Of a stretch of DNA of 64,000 bases, positions 41,692 to 49,938 are shown in pieces. The position numbers and the translations under genes are program-made. The notes under the pieces are model-generated. The model had not been told where the DNA came from and ran no database searches. It saw only the letters and a list, made by a program, of their open reading frames with translations. How positions within the stretch are numbered: the stretch's first letter is position 1; each line of letters opens with the position of its first letter. The stretch covers positions 682,001 to 746,000 of the forward strand of contig NZ_JBJJBQ010000001.1 of the NCBI RefSeq assembly GCF_045446075.1, given 5' to 3'. The stretch is from Flavisericum labens. GTDB lineage: Bacteria; Bacteroidota; Bacteroidia; Flavobacteriales; Flavobacteriaceae.

Positions 41692-43500
41692 ATGAAAAAA
41701 GCGCACACGTTTCACATTCCGGTAATGGGCATTGGTTTCACTGTTGATACACCTTTAAAGGTGGCTCAGTATGGAATGGATTCCGTGATTTCTTTGGTAG
41801 ATGATATTTTACTTGAGAAATTAAGAAAAATGTACAGCGAAAAGTTTGAGATACCTTATAAAGAAATTACCAATAAAGTTGAAGACTTTAGGGCCAAAAG
41901 AATAACCTCTTACCTGAACCTAATCAACGATTTGGCGGATAAAAATTTCCAAGCATTAAAAAATGTTACGGCAAAAGTTAACAAAGAGCTTTTAGCTTAT
42001 ATAAATATGCTTCCCAGTGGCTCGAAGTTAAAAAGTGAGTTTGAAAATTTAATCTCAAAACAACTCGATGATGCCGAAATAAATAAGTGGACTTCAGAAA
42101 ACCTGGTAATGGGTGCCATTGATGTTAATATTATGACCAAGGTTGATAAGGACAATTACCAAAAGGACGAAAAACTTCCCGTTGAATTTAATGATGCCCA
42201 TGCAGCTTTAAGGGGCTTTGCAAAAAGTAAATTGAATTCTTCTGTCGTGCTTTCGGCTGGAATGAACCCAAGACTTTATGCCTACATGGCACAGTTTGAT
42301 GATTTTTATCCAGATGCAAAGGGGCATTTTAAAAAACGTATTATTTTAAAGGTAAGTGATTATAGGTCAGCCTTGATTCAAGGTAAGTTTTTGGCCAAAA
42401 AGGGCTTGTGGGTTTCAGAGTATCGAATAGAATCTGGACTCAATTGCGGAGGGCATGCATTTGCCACCGATGGTTATCTTCTAGGGCCAGTACTCAATGA
42501 GTTTAAAGAAAACCGAAATGCGTTGCAAGCAACCATTTTCAATGTTATAAAAGAAGAGTTGTTAAGACAGAATCGAGCTGTTCCAAGCGAGGAATTATCA
42601 TTTCAAATTACAGCTCAAGGAGGTGTTGGTACACAGGAGGAACACAACTTTTTGTTAGAGCACTATAATTTAGATTCTGTGGGATGGGGAAGTCCATTTT
42701 TGCTTGTGCCAGAGGCTACAACCGTTGATGCCAAAACTCTAAAAAAATTAGAAAAAGCTAAAGAAGAGGATTTGTATTTAAGCGATATTTCTCCTTTGGG
42801 CGTGCCATTTAACAACCTGAAAAATAACACGAAGGATATTGAAAAGCAGGTTTTAATAGATAAAGGTAGACCGGGCAGTTCGTGTCCTAAAAAGTTTGTA
42901 GCGCTAAACAAAGAGTTTAAAGAAACTGGAATGTGTACAGCTTCCAGAGAGTTTCAATATTTAAAAATAAAAGGGCTCGAAGGCGCAGGGTTGAATGCCG
43001 ACGAATATCAAAAACAATATGATAAAGTAATAGAAAAATCTTGTACTTGTGTTGGTTTGGGTACATCGGCACTTTTGGCTTATGATTTAGATACAAAAAC
43101 CGAAGGCGAAGGCGTTTCTATTTGTCCAGGTCCTAACATGGCCTATTATTCTAAAATTATGAGTTTAGCTAATATTACTGACCATATCTATGGGCGAGAC
43201 AATATGGTTTCACATAGCGATAGGCCTAATTTGTTTGTTAAAGAACTGGGTATTTATATGGATTACCTCAGAAAAAAAATAGAGGAAGCCAAAAGCTCAA
43301 TGAGCAAAAAAGAACAGAAATATTTAACCACTTTCGCTAAAAATTTAAAGTTGGGAGTTTCTTATTACCAAAACTTGTTTAATAATCTAAAAGATACTTT
43401 TTCTGAAGTAAAGTTCGCCGTTTTAAACGAATTGGATAGGAGCGAGCAAGATTTGGAAGGTATTTTAACGGCCATGGAAGTAGAGCTAGTTGAGGCCTAA
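41692..43500 (+). CDS. Large protein of unknown function, divergent FMN TIM-barrel-like, cysteine-containing
   Basis: A 602-residue cytosolic protein with no recognised name. Three segments resemble the nitronate-monooxygenase / FMN oxidoreductase barrel: the N-terminal PVMGIGFTVDTPLKVAQYG, the central SGLNCGGHAFATDG, and TAQGGVGTQEEHNFLLEHY followed by SVGWGSPFLL. These are positions where that family binds FMN phosphate. Six cysteines stand out: Cys252 in NCGGH, and Cys398, 415, 451, 453 and 478 in the C-terminal half (SSCPKK, GMCTAS, SCTCVG, SICPGPN), which could bind an iron-sulfur cluster or zinc. The C-terminus is helical and charged. The ATG at 41692 is chosen because the promoter and the Fnr-like site lie within the longer frame from 41629. 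It precedes nadA-nadB. The enzyme class is an inference; the barrel similarity is faint. Confidence 0.75.
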   Translation: MKKAHTFHIPVMGIGFTVDTPLKVAQYGMDSVISLVDDILLEKLRKMYSEKFEIPYKEITNKVEDFRAKRITSYLNLINDLADKNFQALKNVTAKVNKELLAYINMLPSGSKLKSEFENLISKQLDDAEINKWTSENLVMGAIDVNIMTKVDKDNYQKDEKLPVEFNDAHAALRGFAKSKLNSSVVLSAGMNPRLYAYMAQFDDFYPDAKGHFKKRIILKVSDYRSALIQGKFLAKKGLWVSEYRIESGLNCGGHAFATDGYLLGPVLNEFKENRNALQATIFNVIKEELLRQNRAVPSEELSFQITAQGGVGTQEEHNFLLEHYNLDSVGWGSPFLLVPEATTVDAKTLKKLEKAKEEDLYLSDISPLGVPFNNLKNNTKDIEKQVLIDKGRPGSSCPKKFVALNKEFKETGMCTASREFQYLKIKGLEGAGLNADEYQKQYDKVIEKSCTCVGLGTSALLAYDLDTKTEGEGVSICPGPNMAYYSKIMSLANITDHIYGRDNMVSHSDRPNLFVKELGIYMDYLRKKIEEAKSSMSKKEQKYLTTFAKNLKLGVSYYQNLFNNLKDTFSEVKFAVLNELDRSEQDLEGILTAMEVELVEA

Positions 43501-43690
43501 AGATGCTGTTTTGCTTTAAATTAGCTTTTTGTTTTCTGAATTATTAAAGACTTTGGTTAACAATTATTTAAAAAATCAATAAAATCGTTGAAGGTATTTT
43601 ATAAGGGAATATTTTTTAAACGAAACGCAATCCATTAAACAGATTAATTAGGATATTTGCATAAAAATGGCCGCATTTACTTTACGCAGC

Positions 43691-43698
43691 TAGTTTTG
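43691..43698 (+). promoter_or_regulatory. -10 box for nadA
   Basis: TAGTTTTG matches TAnnTTTG exactly and lies 23 bases before the nadA ATG, so nadAB has its own promoter apart from the upstream gene. Confidence 0.5.
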
Positions 43699-43721
43699 TA
43701 ATCATACTTTTATAGTTTAAA

Positions 43722-44648
43722 ATGGATTTAGTAAAAGAAATTAAAAGGCTAAAGGAAGAAAAGAATGCTGTGATTTTGGCGCACTACTATCAGGTTGGCG
43801 AAATACAGGATATTGCAGATTATGTAGGAGATAGTTTGGGCCTATCGCAAAGGGCTGCCGAAACCGATGCTGATATTATCGTATTTGCCGGCGTGCATTT
43901 TATGGCTGAAACGGCTAAAATTTTAAATCCTAGTAAAACGGTTGTTTTGCCCGATTTAAATGCAGGGTGTTCTTTGGCAGATTCTTGTCCACCGGAAGCC
44001 TTTGAGGAATTTACAAAGGCACATCCAGATCATATAGTGATTACTTATGTAAACTGCTCGGCAGAAATAAAGGCGTTAAGCGATATTGTTTGTACGTCCT
44101 CTAACGCTTTAAAAATTGTGGAGTCTATACCTAAAAAGACCCCAATTATTTTTGCGCCCGATAGAAATTTGGGACGTTACATTATTAATGAAACCGGCAG
44201 AGATATGCTACTTTGGGATGGTAGTTGTGTGGTTCATGAAGCTTTTTCAATGGATAAATTGATTGAACTTCACAAAAAGCACCCCGATTATAAAATTATA
44301 GCGCACCCCGAATCTGAAACTCATATTTTAGATACCGCAACCTATGTTGGTTCAACTTCGGGAATGATTAATTATGTAAAGGAACATCAAGACCAGAAGT
44401 TTATAGTTGCAACAGAAGCGGGAATTCTCCATAAAATGCAACTGGAAATGCCGAATACTGAATTGGTGCCTGCGCCAGCAAAGGAAGACAATACCTGTGC
44501 GTGCAGCGAGTGCCATTTCATGAAAATGAATACCCTTCAAAAATTATACGACTGTTTGTTGAACGAGTCGCCTCAAATTGATGTAAACCCTGCCATAATA
44601 GACCGCGCTTTATTGCCTATTCAGCGCATGTTGGAGTTGTCTAAATAA
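43722..44648 (+). CDS. nadA: Quinolinate synthase
   Basis: NadA condenses iminoaspartate (made by NadB) with dihydroxyacetone phosphate to quinolinate in NAD synthesis, using an oxygen-sensitive 4Fe-4S cluster. The 308-residue length is right. Markers are AHYYQVGEIQDIADYVGDS, the cysteine in LNAGCSLADSCPP, VNCSAEIKALSDIVCTS, GSCVVHEAF, and the C-terminal NTCACSECHFMKMN. The nadB gene follows after six bases, so the two form an operon. The assignment is secure. Confidence 0.96.
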   Translation: MDLVKEIKRLKEEKNAVILAHYYQVGEIQDIADYVGDSLGLSQRAAETDADIIVFAGVHFMAETAKILNPSKTVVLPDLNAGCSLADSCPPEAFEEFTKAHPDHIVITYVNCSAEIKALSDIVCTSSNALKIVESIPKKTPIIFAPDRNLGRYIINETGRDMLLWDGSCVVHEAFSMDKLIELHKKHPDYKIIAHPESETHILDTATYVGSTSGMINYVKEHQDQKFIVATEAGILHKMQLEMPNTELVPAPAKEDNTCACSECHFMKMNTLQKLYDCLLNESPQIDVNPAIIDRALLPIQRMLELSK

Positions 44649-44654
44649 CATAAC

Positions 44655-46211
44655 ATGACTTCAGATTATCTCGTCATAGGTTCTGGTGTTGCAGGTTTAA
44701 CTTTCTCGGTTAAAATAGCTGAAAAATTTCCCGAAAGGAAAGTGGTTATAGTAACAAAAGCGGATGAAGACGAGTCCAATACAAAGTACGCCCAAGGCGG
44801 TGTGGCCATTGTTTTAAATAAAGAAGACGATTCTTTCAAAAAGCATATTCAGGATACGTTAATTGCAGGTGATGGCCTTTGCCAGAAAGGCGTTGTAGAA
44901 ATGGTTGTGGAGGAAGGCCCAGATAGACTTGAAGAGCTTTTACTTTGGGGTGCCAATTTTGATGTTGATGATGCCGGAAAATTTGATTTGGGAAAAGAAG
45001 GTGGGCATTCAGAATACCGTATCGTCCATCATAAAGACATTACTGGTTATGAAATTGAACGTGCACTGCTGCAAAGAGTTCACCAATTACCCAATATAAC
45101 CATTTTACCGCATCATTTTGCTATTGATATAGTAACAAACCATCACATTAAAAGCGCTTCTACCGACAAATTGACCTGCTTTGGGGCCTATGTTCTCGAT
45201 CAAAAAACAGGAAGAATTTTCACCATAAAGGCAAAAAGCACCTTGTTGGCTTCAGGTGGTATAGGTTGTGTTTATGGGCATACCACAAACCCCGTTATTG
45301 CCACTGGAGACGGTATAGCTATGGCTTACCGAGCCAAAGCCCGAATTGAAGACATGGAATTTGTGCAGTTTCATCCAACGGCGCTTTATGAGGCCAAAGG
45401 GGAGTCGTCATTTTTAATTTCTGAAGCGGTTCGTGGTTTTGGTGCTTATTTGCGTAACAAAAAGGGGTATCGGTTTATGCCCGATTATGATGAAAGAGCC
45501 GAATTGGCCTCTCGCGATATTGTTTCACAAAGTATAGATAATGAACTAAAAAAGTCTGGAGACACTAATGTTTATTTAGATTGTACCCATTTAGATATGG
45601 AGGCTTTTAAAAGCCATTTTCCCAATATCTATAGTGAATGTCTAAAACGACATATTAATGTTGAAACCGATTGGATACCGGTAGTGCCAGCATCACATTA
45701 TTTGTGTGGAGGCATAAAGGTGAATACAAAAGGAAAAACAACCATTAAAAATTTATTTGCTTGTGGTGAATGTTCTAGAACAGGGTTGCATGGTGCCAAT
45801 AGGTTGGCATCAAACTCGCTTTTAGAAGCTTTGGTTTATGCTCATAATATTTACAGACACCATTGTGAACATCAAATTGAAACTGTAAATATTGAAATTC
45901 CAGATTGGAATGATGAAGGTACAACCATAACTAAAGAGCATGTTTTAATTCAGCATAACTTAAAAGAATTACAGGCCTTAATGCGCGATTATGTTGGAAT
46001 TGTAAGAAGCAACAGGCGGTTAAAAAGGGCAATCAAGCGAATTGATTTGATTCACAGTGAAGTCGAGGATTTGTATAGGGAGTCTAAAATATCCACATCA
46101 TTATGTGAGCTAAGAAATATGGTTAACATTGCCCATCTTATTATTGTACAGTCATTAGAAAGAACCGAAAACAAGGGAGGGTACTTTAATATTGATAATG
46201 TTAAAAAGTAA
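44655..46211 (+). CDS. nadB: L-aspartate oxidase
   Basis: NadB oxidises L-aspartate to iminoaspartate for NadA, using FAD with oxygen or fumarate as acceptor. The 518 residues show the FAD-binding VIGSGVAGLTFSVKIAEK, TKYAQGGVAIVL, VQFHPTALY, and the C-terminal HGANRLASNSLLEALVYA. The length is normal. It is the second gene of the nadAB operon, and its stop codon overlaps the stem of a short hairpin. Confidence 0.96.
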   Translation: MTSDYLVIGSGVAGLTFSVKIAEKFPERKVVIVTKADEDESNTKYAQGGVAIVLNKEDDSFKKHIQDTLIAGDGLCQKGVVEMVVEEGPDRLEELLLWGANFDVDDAGKFDLGKEGGHSEYRIVHHKDITGYEIERALLQRVHQLPNITILPHHFAIDIVTNHHIKSASTDKLTCFGAYVLDQKTGRIFTIKAKSTLLASGGIGCVYGHTTNPVIATGDGIAMAYRAKARIEDMEFVQFHPTALYEAKGESSFLISEAVRGFGAYLRNKKGYRFMPDYDERAELASRDIVSQSIDNELKKSGDTNVYLDCTHLDMEAFKSHFPNIYSECLKRHINVETDWIPVVPASHYLCGGIKVNTKGKTTIKNLFACGECSRTGLHGANRLASNSLLEALVYAHNIYRHHCEHQIETVNIEIPDWNDEGTTITKEHVLIQHNLKELQALMRDYVGIVRSNRRLKRAIKRIDLIHSEVEDLYRESKISTSLCELRNMVNIAHLIIVQSLERTENKGGYFNIDNVKK

Positions 46212-46233
46212 AGCCGGTACTAAAACCGGCTTT
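46210..46233 (+). terminator. Hairpin after nadB
   Basis: AAAGCCGGT and ACCGGCTTT form a nine-base perfect stem with a six-base loop. The following T run is short, so it is a moderate terminator; it also lies downstream of the convergent ssb gene. Confidence 0.65.
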
Positions 46234-46259
46234 ACTAAGATTTAAAGGTCAAAAAAAGA

Positions 46260-46592
46260 TTACTTGCCAAGCATTAGCAATTCACTACAAACCACCTCTG
46301 TGATGTAGCGTTTGTTGCCTTCTTTATCGTCGTAACTACGCGAGGTTAACTTGCCTTCAATAGCAATTTCTTTACCTTTTGAAACGTATTTTTCAATAAT
46401 TTGTGCCGTTTTTCCCCAGGCCACAATGTTGTGCCACTGTGTGTCAGTTATTTTTTCTCCTTTGTTGTTGGTGTAACTTTCGTTAGTGGCAATGTTGAAT
46501 TTTGCCAATGTCTTACCAGATTCTAGATTGATGATTTCCGGATCGTTTCCTAAATTTCCAATCAACTGTACTTTGTTTCTTAGCGTGCTCAT
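46260..46592 (-). CDS. ssb: Single-stranded DNA-binding protein, short form
   Basis: SSB coats single-stranded DNA through an OB fold. The 110 residues contain the full OB domain: NKVQLIGNLGNDPEI, KFNIATNE, WHNIVAWGKTAQII, KGKEIAIEGKLTSRSY. They end at VVCSELLMLGK, without the flexible tail and acidic C-terminal tip that recruit repair and replication partners. It is therefore probably an accessory SSB, with the main tailed copy elsewhere. It faces the zinc-ribbon gene across the phased GTTTGT repeats. Confidence 0.9.
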   Translation of the reverse strand: MSTLRNKVQLIGNLGNDPEIINLESGKTLAKFNIATNESYTNNKGEKITDTQWHNIVAWGKTAQIIEKYVSKGKEIAIEGKLTSRSYDDKEGNKRYITEVVCSELLMLGK

Positions 46593-46698
46593 AATTTAAA
46601 TTTTAATGTTAAACAGTTAATACTATCGAGTTCTTATGTTTCGACACTGCAAATATTGCTCAAACTTAAAAGGTTATTCGGTTTTTACTTATTTATTA

Positions 46699-46730
46699 TC
46701 GTTTGTAAATGTTTGTTGTCGTTTGTAAAC
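46699..46730 (+). repeat. Phased GTTTGT repeats between ssb and the zinc-ribbon gene
   Basis: The 11-mer TCGTTTGTAAA occurs at 46699 and again at 46719, with a related TGTTTGTTG between them. The core GTTTGT recurs at 46701, 46711 and 46721, every 10 bases, so all three copies face the same side of the helix. The last copy extends to CGTTTGTAAACG, a near-palindrome. This looks like a multi-site operator for one or both divergent genes. Confidence 0.5.
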
Positions 46731-46754
46731 GAATAATTTTTCATATATTGTGGC

Positions 46755-47105
46755 ATGAAAAAACAATGTCTGGAATGTGGCGATAAGATTATTGGCAGAA
46801 TCGATAAAAAGTTCTGTAGTGACGGTTGTAGAAATTCTTATAACAACCGAATCAACAAAGACAGCAAAAACCTAATCAGGAACACCAATAATAGATTGAG
46901 AAAAAATTATCGGATTCTAGAAAAGCTTAATCCCAATCAAAAAACCACGGCTTCAAGAGGAAAGCTTATTGAAGCAGGTTTTGATTTTAACTATTTTACA
47001 AGCATTTATACTACTAAATCCGGCAAAGTATATTACTTTGTTTACGATCAGGGTTACCTGCCTTTGGATGGCGATTACTATGCTCTGGTTAAAAGAGAAA
47101 GTTAA
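46755..47105 (+). CDS. Small zinc-ribbon protein
   Basis: A 116-residue protein that starts with a zinc ribbon: CLECGDKI, then KKFCSDGCRNSYNNR (Cys4). A basic Asn/Lys/Arg-rich segment and a C-terminal part with YYFVYDQGYLPLDGDYYALVK follow. The ribbon and basic region suggest nucleic-acid binding. Small proteins of this form are found through Bacteroidota and have no assigned function. It is divergent from ssb, which may or may not be meaningful. Confidence 0.8.
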   Translation: MKKQCLECGDKIIGRIDKKFCSDGCRNSYNNRINKDSKNLIRNTNNRLRKNYRILEKLNPNQKTTASRGKLIEAGFDFNYFTSIYTTKSGKVYYFVYDQGYLPLDGDYYALVKRES

Positions 47106-47177
47106 TTGCCTATGGTTGTTAGTATGTTTGTTTTAAATGGCTTTTCTGGGATTTTGATGCCTGTAATAATGTTTTAG

Positions 47178-47824
47178 GTGGTTATTATTATTGGCTTGAT
47201 TTTATTTTACTACAGCAACAAAAATATAATGCTTCGGGAGTTTAAAAAAAGTAGACGAAAACCTATTCATCGAATTCAGGAAAAAGAATATGCTAAAACA
47301 ATAGGTAAAGCAAAACACCTGGGTGAGCCATTAATAGCTCCGTTGAGCGGAAGAAAGTGTGTGTATGGCCATATTCTATTAGAAGTAAAGGGAAACAAAA
47401 ATTGGCGAAAAATAATTAATGACCAAAAATCACAAGACTTTTTTATTGAAAGCAACTCCGAAACGGCCATCGTTAAAATAGGTTCTATGCATAAATGTAT
47501 GCGTCGGTTTTATTTGGTAAAAGACTTTGCGAAAAATTCGGGATTTAGAAATGATGCTCCTGAAAAGCTGGAAGCTTATCTTAAAATGCACAATAAAAAA
47601 AGCACTCGTTTTTTTGTATAAACAAAAGGATGCGCTTCAAAGAAGGTATTATAGAACTTAATGAGCCCATCTCCGTAAAAGGAATTGCCCAATGGAAAAC
47701 GTTAAAACAACCTGTTGAAGGGTATTCCTATTCAAAAATATTGACTTTATCGGGAACAAAAAAAGAAAAGCTATTGGTTACAGTTGAACCAATAGCTTTG
47801 CAAAAAGTTAATGACAGATTATAA
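47178..47824 (+). pseudogene. GIDE-like membrane protein gene with a frameshift at an A7 tract
   Basis: Two adjacent frames together make one protein of about 215 residues. The first (47178-47621) has an N-terminal membrane helix (VIIIGLILFYYS), a basic segment, and LIAPLSGRKCVYGHILLEV, the mark of the prokaryotic relatives of the GIDE domain of MUL1-type E3 ligases. The second frame (47630-47824) continues the same domain with RFKEGIIELNE and KGIAQWKTL. Reading the second frame back past its ATG gives HSFFCINKRMRF, which fits the family better than the end of the first frame. The switch falls at the A7 run at 47595-47601, and one extra A restores a single frame. It may be a real mutation, a sequencing error or slippage. 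The start is GTG. Confidence 0.65.
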
Positions 47825-47826
47825 TT

Positions 47827-48294
47827 TTATTTCCAGTTATGGCCTTTTAGCTGCATGGCAGCTTTTAGTATATCTTTTTGACTTATTTGTCCCACTAATT
47901 TACCGTTTTCAACGATTGGGAAACGGCGTCTTTTTGCGCTCAGGAACTTATTGGCTGCATCAAAAATGTTCATATTGCCGTCAATAGTTTCCACATTCTG
48001 AACCATATGCTTTTCAATGGTTTGGTCTTGCATTGGCATATTGTAATAACGACTTTCACTAATTTGTTTGATGCAATCACCTTCAGAAATAATACCAATC
48101 AACTCATGTTTATCATTAACTACTGGTCCACCAGAAATCCTGTTTTTTATTATGGCTTCCATAACACTTTCAATGCTTTGGTCTGGTGTAAACGTAATTA
48201 AGTCGGTAGTCATATAGTCGCTAACGCTTAATGACTGTGTGTCGGCAGTATTAGACTGGTTTCTTCTGGCTCCTTGAAAACTCTTTATTCCCAT
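47827..48294 (-). CDS. Paired CBS-domain protein
   Basis: A 155-residue cytosolic protein made of one pair of CBS domains: SVSDYMTTDLITFTPDQSIESVME with GGPVVNDKHELIGIISEGDCI, then IEKHMVQNVETIDGNMNIFDAANKFL with FPIVENGKLVGQISQKDIL. CBS pairs bind adenine nucleotides and act as energy or ligand sensors for partner proteins. No partner is encoded with it. The ATG at 48294 is preferred to a TTG at 48303. It lies three bases after the convergent GIDE-like gene. Confidence 0.9.
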   Translation of the reverse strand: MGIKSFQGARRNQSNTADTQSLSVSDYMTTDLITFTPDQSIESVMEAIIKNRISGGPVVNDKHELIGIISEGDCIKQISESRYYNMPMQDQTIEKHMVQNVETIDGNMNIFDAANKFLSAKRRRFPIVENGKLVGQISQKDILKAAMQLKGHNWK

Positions 48295-48300
48295 AAATAT

Positions 48301-48308
48301 CAAATTTA
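48301..48308 (-). promoter_or_regulatory. -10 box for the CBS gene
   Basis: On the minus strand this reads TAAATTTG, an exact TAnnTTTG match ending six bases before the ATG at 48294. With normal spacing the leader would be about three bases, so the gene may be translated without a Shine-Dalgarno sequence. Confidence 0.45.
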
Positions 48309-48477
48309 AATAAACTTAAATATACTCATTTTTTATGATAAATCCTAAAATCAATGGCTTTCAAGTTTAAATAAAAGCTCATTTTTTAATAATAATCAAA
48401 ATAATTAGCTTTCTTTTAAGGATTTAAATGTTAAATTTTTATAGTTTTAGCCCACTAAATTAAAATAGATAGAAACG

Positions 48478-49194
48478 ATGAATAAAAAGTTATTTGGATT
48501 GGTTTTTTTACTGGTTGGTTTTATGATGAGCGCACAAACCAACTCAGAACTACTTAAACACTACGAAGCTTATTACAAGCAAATGAAAACCCAAGGGGAT
48601 GTGCAAGGTATTATCAATGCCATGACGCACATAAACATTTTGTCGCCATCGCAAGCGAGAAAAGATACTTTGGCATACATTTATATGAGTGAAGGGAATT
48701 ATGTGCAGGCACTTAATACTTTGGGGTTTGAAAAGAAAGTAACAGATTCTGATATTGCAGTTGAGGTAAAGGCGGTATCGCTAAAGGCTGTAAAACGTCC
48801 TGAATTGGCCATTGTGCATTTTGATGAAATGTTTAAGCGAAACCCAAATGCTATGGTGGCTTACGAGTTGGCAGAGCTCAATTTGCAAACCCAAAAATAT
48901 GCTGAAGCAGATAAGCATATAAATTATGGGTTGATAAACGCAAAACCCGATATGAAAAAGGCGTTCTATGAAAGCCAAAATCCGTATGAAGTGCCATTAA
49001 AATCGGCGTTTATGTATTTAAATGCATTATCTACATATAACAAAGATAGAAAGGCCAATATTGATGCTGCGGTAGATATTTTAGATGCGGTGTTGAAAGA
49101 AGCGCCAAACTTTAATTTAATACAATTAACCAAAAACGAACTGTTAAGACAAAAACAGGCGTTGCAAAATCAAGCTGCACAGCCTCAGAATTAA
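48478..49194 (+). CDS. Exported TPR-like protein
   Basis: A 238-residue protein with a Sec signal (LFGLVFLLVGFMMSAQ), then TPR-like helical repeats: LAYIYMSEGNYVQALNTLGF, then PNAMVAYELAELNLQTQKYAEADKH. It ends in a Gln/Ala-rich tail (QKQALQNQAAQPQ). It would act in the periplasm as a binding or scaffold protein. No enzyme motif is seen and the partner is unknown. It is monocistronic, with a terminator behind it. Confidence 0.82.
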   Translation: MNKKLFGLVFLLVGFMMSAQTNSELLKHYEAYYKQMKTQGDVQGIINAMTHINILSPSQARKDTLAYIYMSEGNYVQALNTLGFEKKVTDSDIAVEVKAVSLKAVKRPELAIVHFDEMFKRNPNAMVAYELAELNLQTQKYAEADKHINYGLINAKPDMKKAFYESQNPYEVPLKSAFMYLNALSTYNKDRKANIDAAVDILDAVLKEAPNFNLIQLTKNELLRQKQALQNQAAQPQN

Positions 49195-49220
49195 CGTTTT
49201 TAGAGATAAGGTTTTAACCA

Positions 49221-49255
49221 AAGGCGATTCATGAGAAATGATTCGCCTTTTTTTA
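49221..49255. terminator. Terminator after the TPR-like gene
   Basis: AAGGCGA with TCGCCTT, extended through one mismatch by TCAT with ATGA, forms an imperfect stem followed by seven T. It overlaps the 3' side of the convergent lipoprotein gene region. Confidence 0.7.
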
Positions 49256-49259
49256 TACA

Positions 49260-49778
49260 TTAAGGTTTTTCAATGGTACGGTTTTCAAATTCCATCTTTT
49301 TGTTTATCTGCAAGCTAAGGTTTGAATAAGCCACAAAAAAATCTTTTATAGCCTGCAGCAGTTCTTCTCTACTGGTTGTAGTTAGGCGGGAAAGGCTTTC
49401 AAGTTTGTAAAATTCAGTTTCCAAAACCAATATCCTGGCCAGAATAGACTCAGTATTGAATTCACTGGGTAAGGTTTGTCTTAAATTTTTAAAAAGAGCT
49501 TTTGAGGTTTCTTCGCTACCAACAAAAAAGCTCAAATCACCATTTTTTATATTATTCCTAAGGTCTTGTAACTGCACATATTCCACCGAGGTTTTAATAA
49601 TGTTTTGGGCTTTTACGTCTAAAACATAATCGGTGAATTTAAGTTTGGCAATATCTTCTTCGGTTATTGTTTCACTTTTGTTTTGTTCTTCTTTAGAAAC
49701 AGTACCATTTTCTTCTGTGTTTTTACATCCTGTTAACAGAACAAAGATGCTAAAGAGTAATGAGGGTATTGTGCGCAT
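49260..49778 (-). CDS. Lipoprotein of unknown function
   Basis: A 172-residue predicted lipoprotein with the signal ending VLLTGC and an acidic Glu/Ser/Thr-rich linker. A helical body follows (LVLETEFYKLESLSRLTTTSREELLQAIKDFFVAYSN). No family is recognised and no catalytic motif is seen. It has its own promoter and no close partner gene. Confidence 0.75.
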   Translation of the reverse strand: MRTIPSLLFSIFVLLTGCKNTEENGTVSKEEQNKSETITEEDIAKLKFTDYVLDVKAQNIIKTSVEYVQLQDLRNNIKNGDLSFFVGSEETSKALFKNLRQTLPSEFNTESILARILVLETEFYKLESLSRLTTTSREELLQAIKDFFVAYSNLSLQINKKMEFENRTIEKP

Positions 49779-49806
49779 AACTTTACTTTAAAAAAATCAT
49801 TCATCG

Positions 49807-49814
49807 CAAATATA
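49807..49814 (-). promoter_or_regulatory. -10 box for the lipoprotein gene
   Basis: Read on the minus strand this is TATATTTG, an exact TAnnTTTG match 28 bases before the ATG at 49778. Confidence 0.45.
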
Positions 49815-49938
49815 TACCAATTACTTTGGTTTTACTCGCTTGAGCATCATATCGACATCAAAAATTTTGGATTGAAAAATAGAATATTATCAATAAAAAC
49901 TTATTATTTTTAAAAAATCTTTAAAAAACTTGTGTTTA

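Noticed and set aside
47630..47824. A separate 64-codon gene after the GIDE-like frame
   Set aside because: Its content continues the upstream GIDE-like domain and its frame reads back without a stop past its ATG, so it is treated as the second part of a frameshifted gene.
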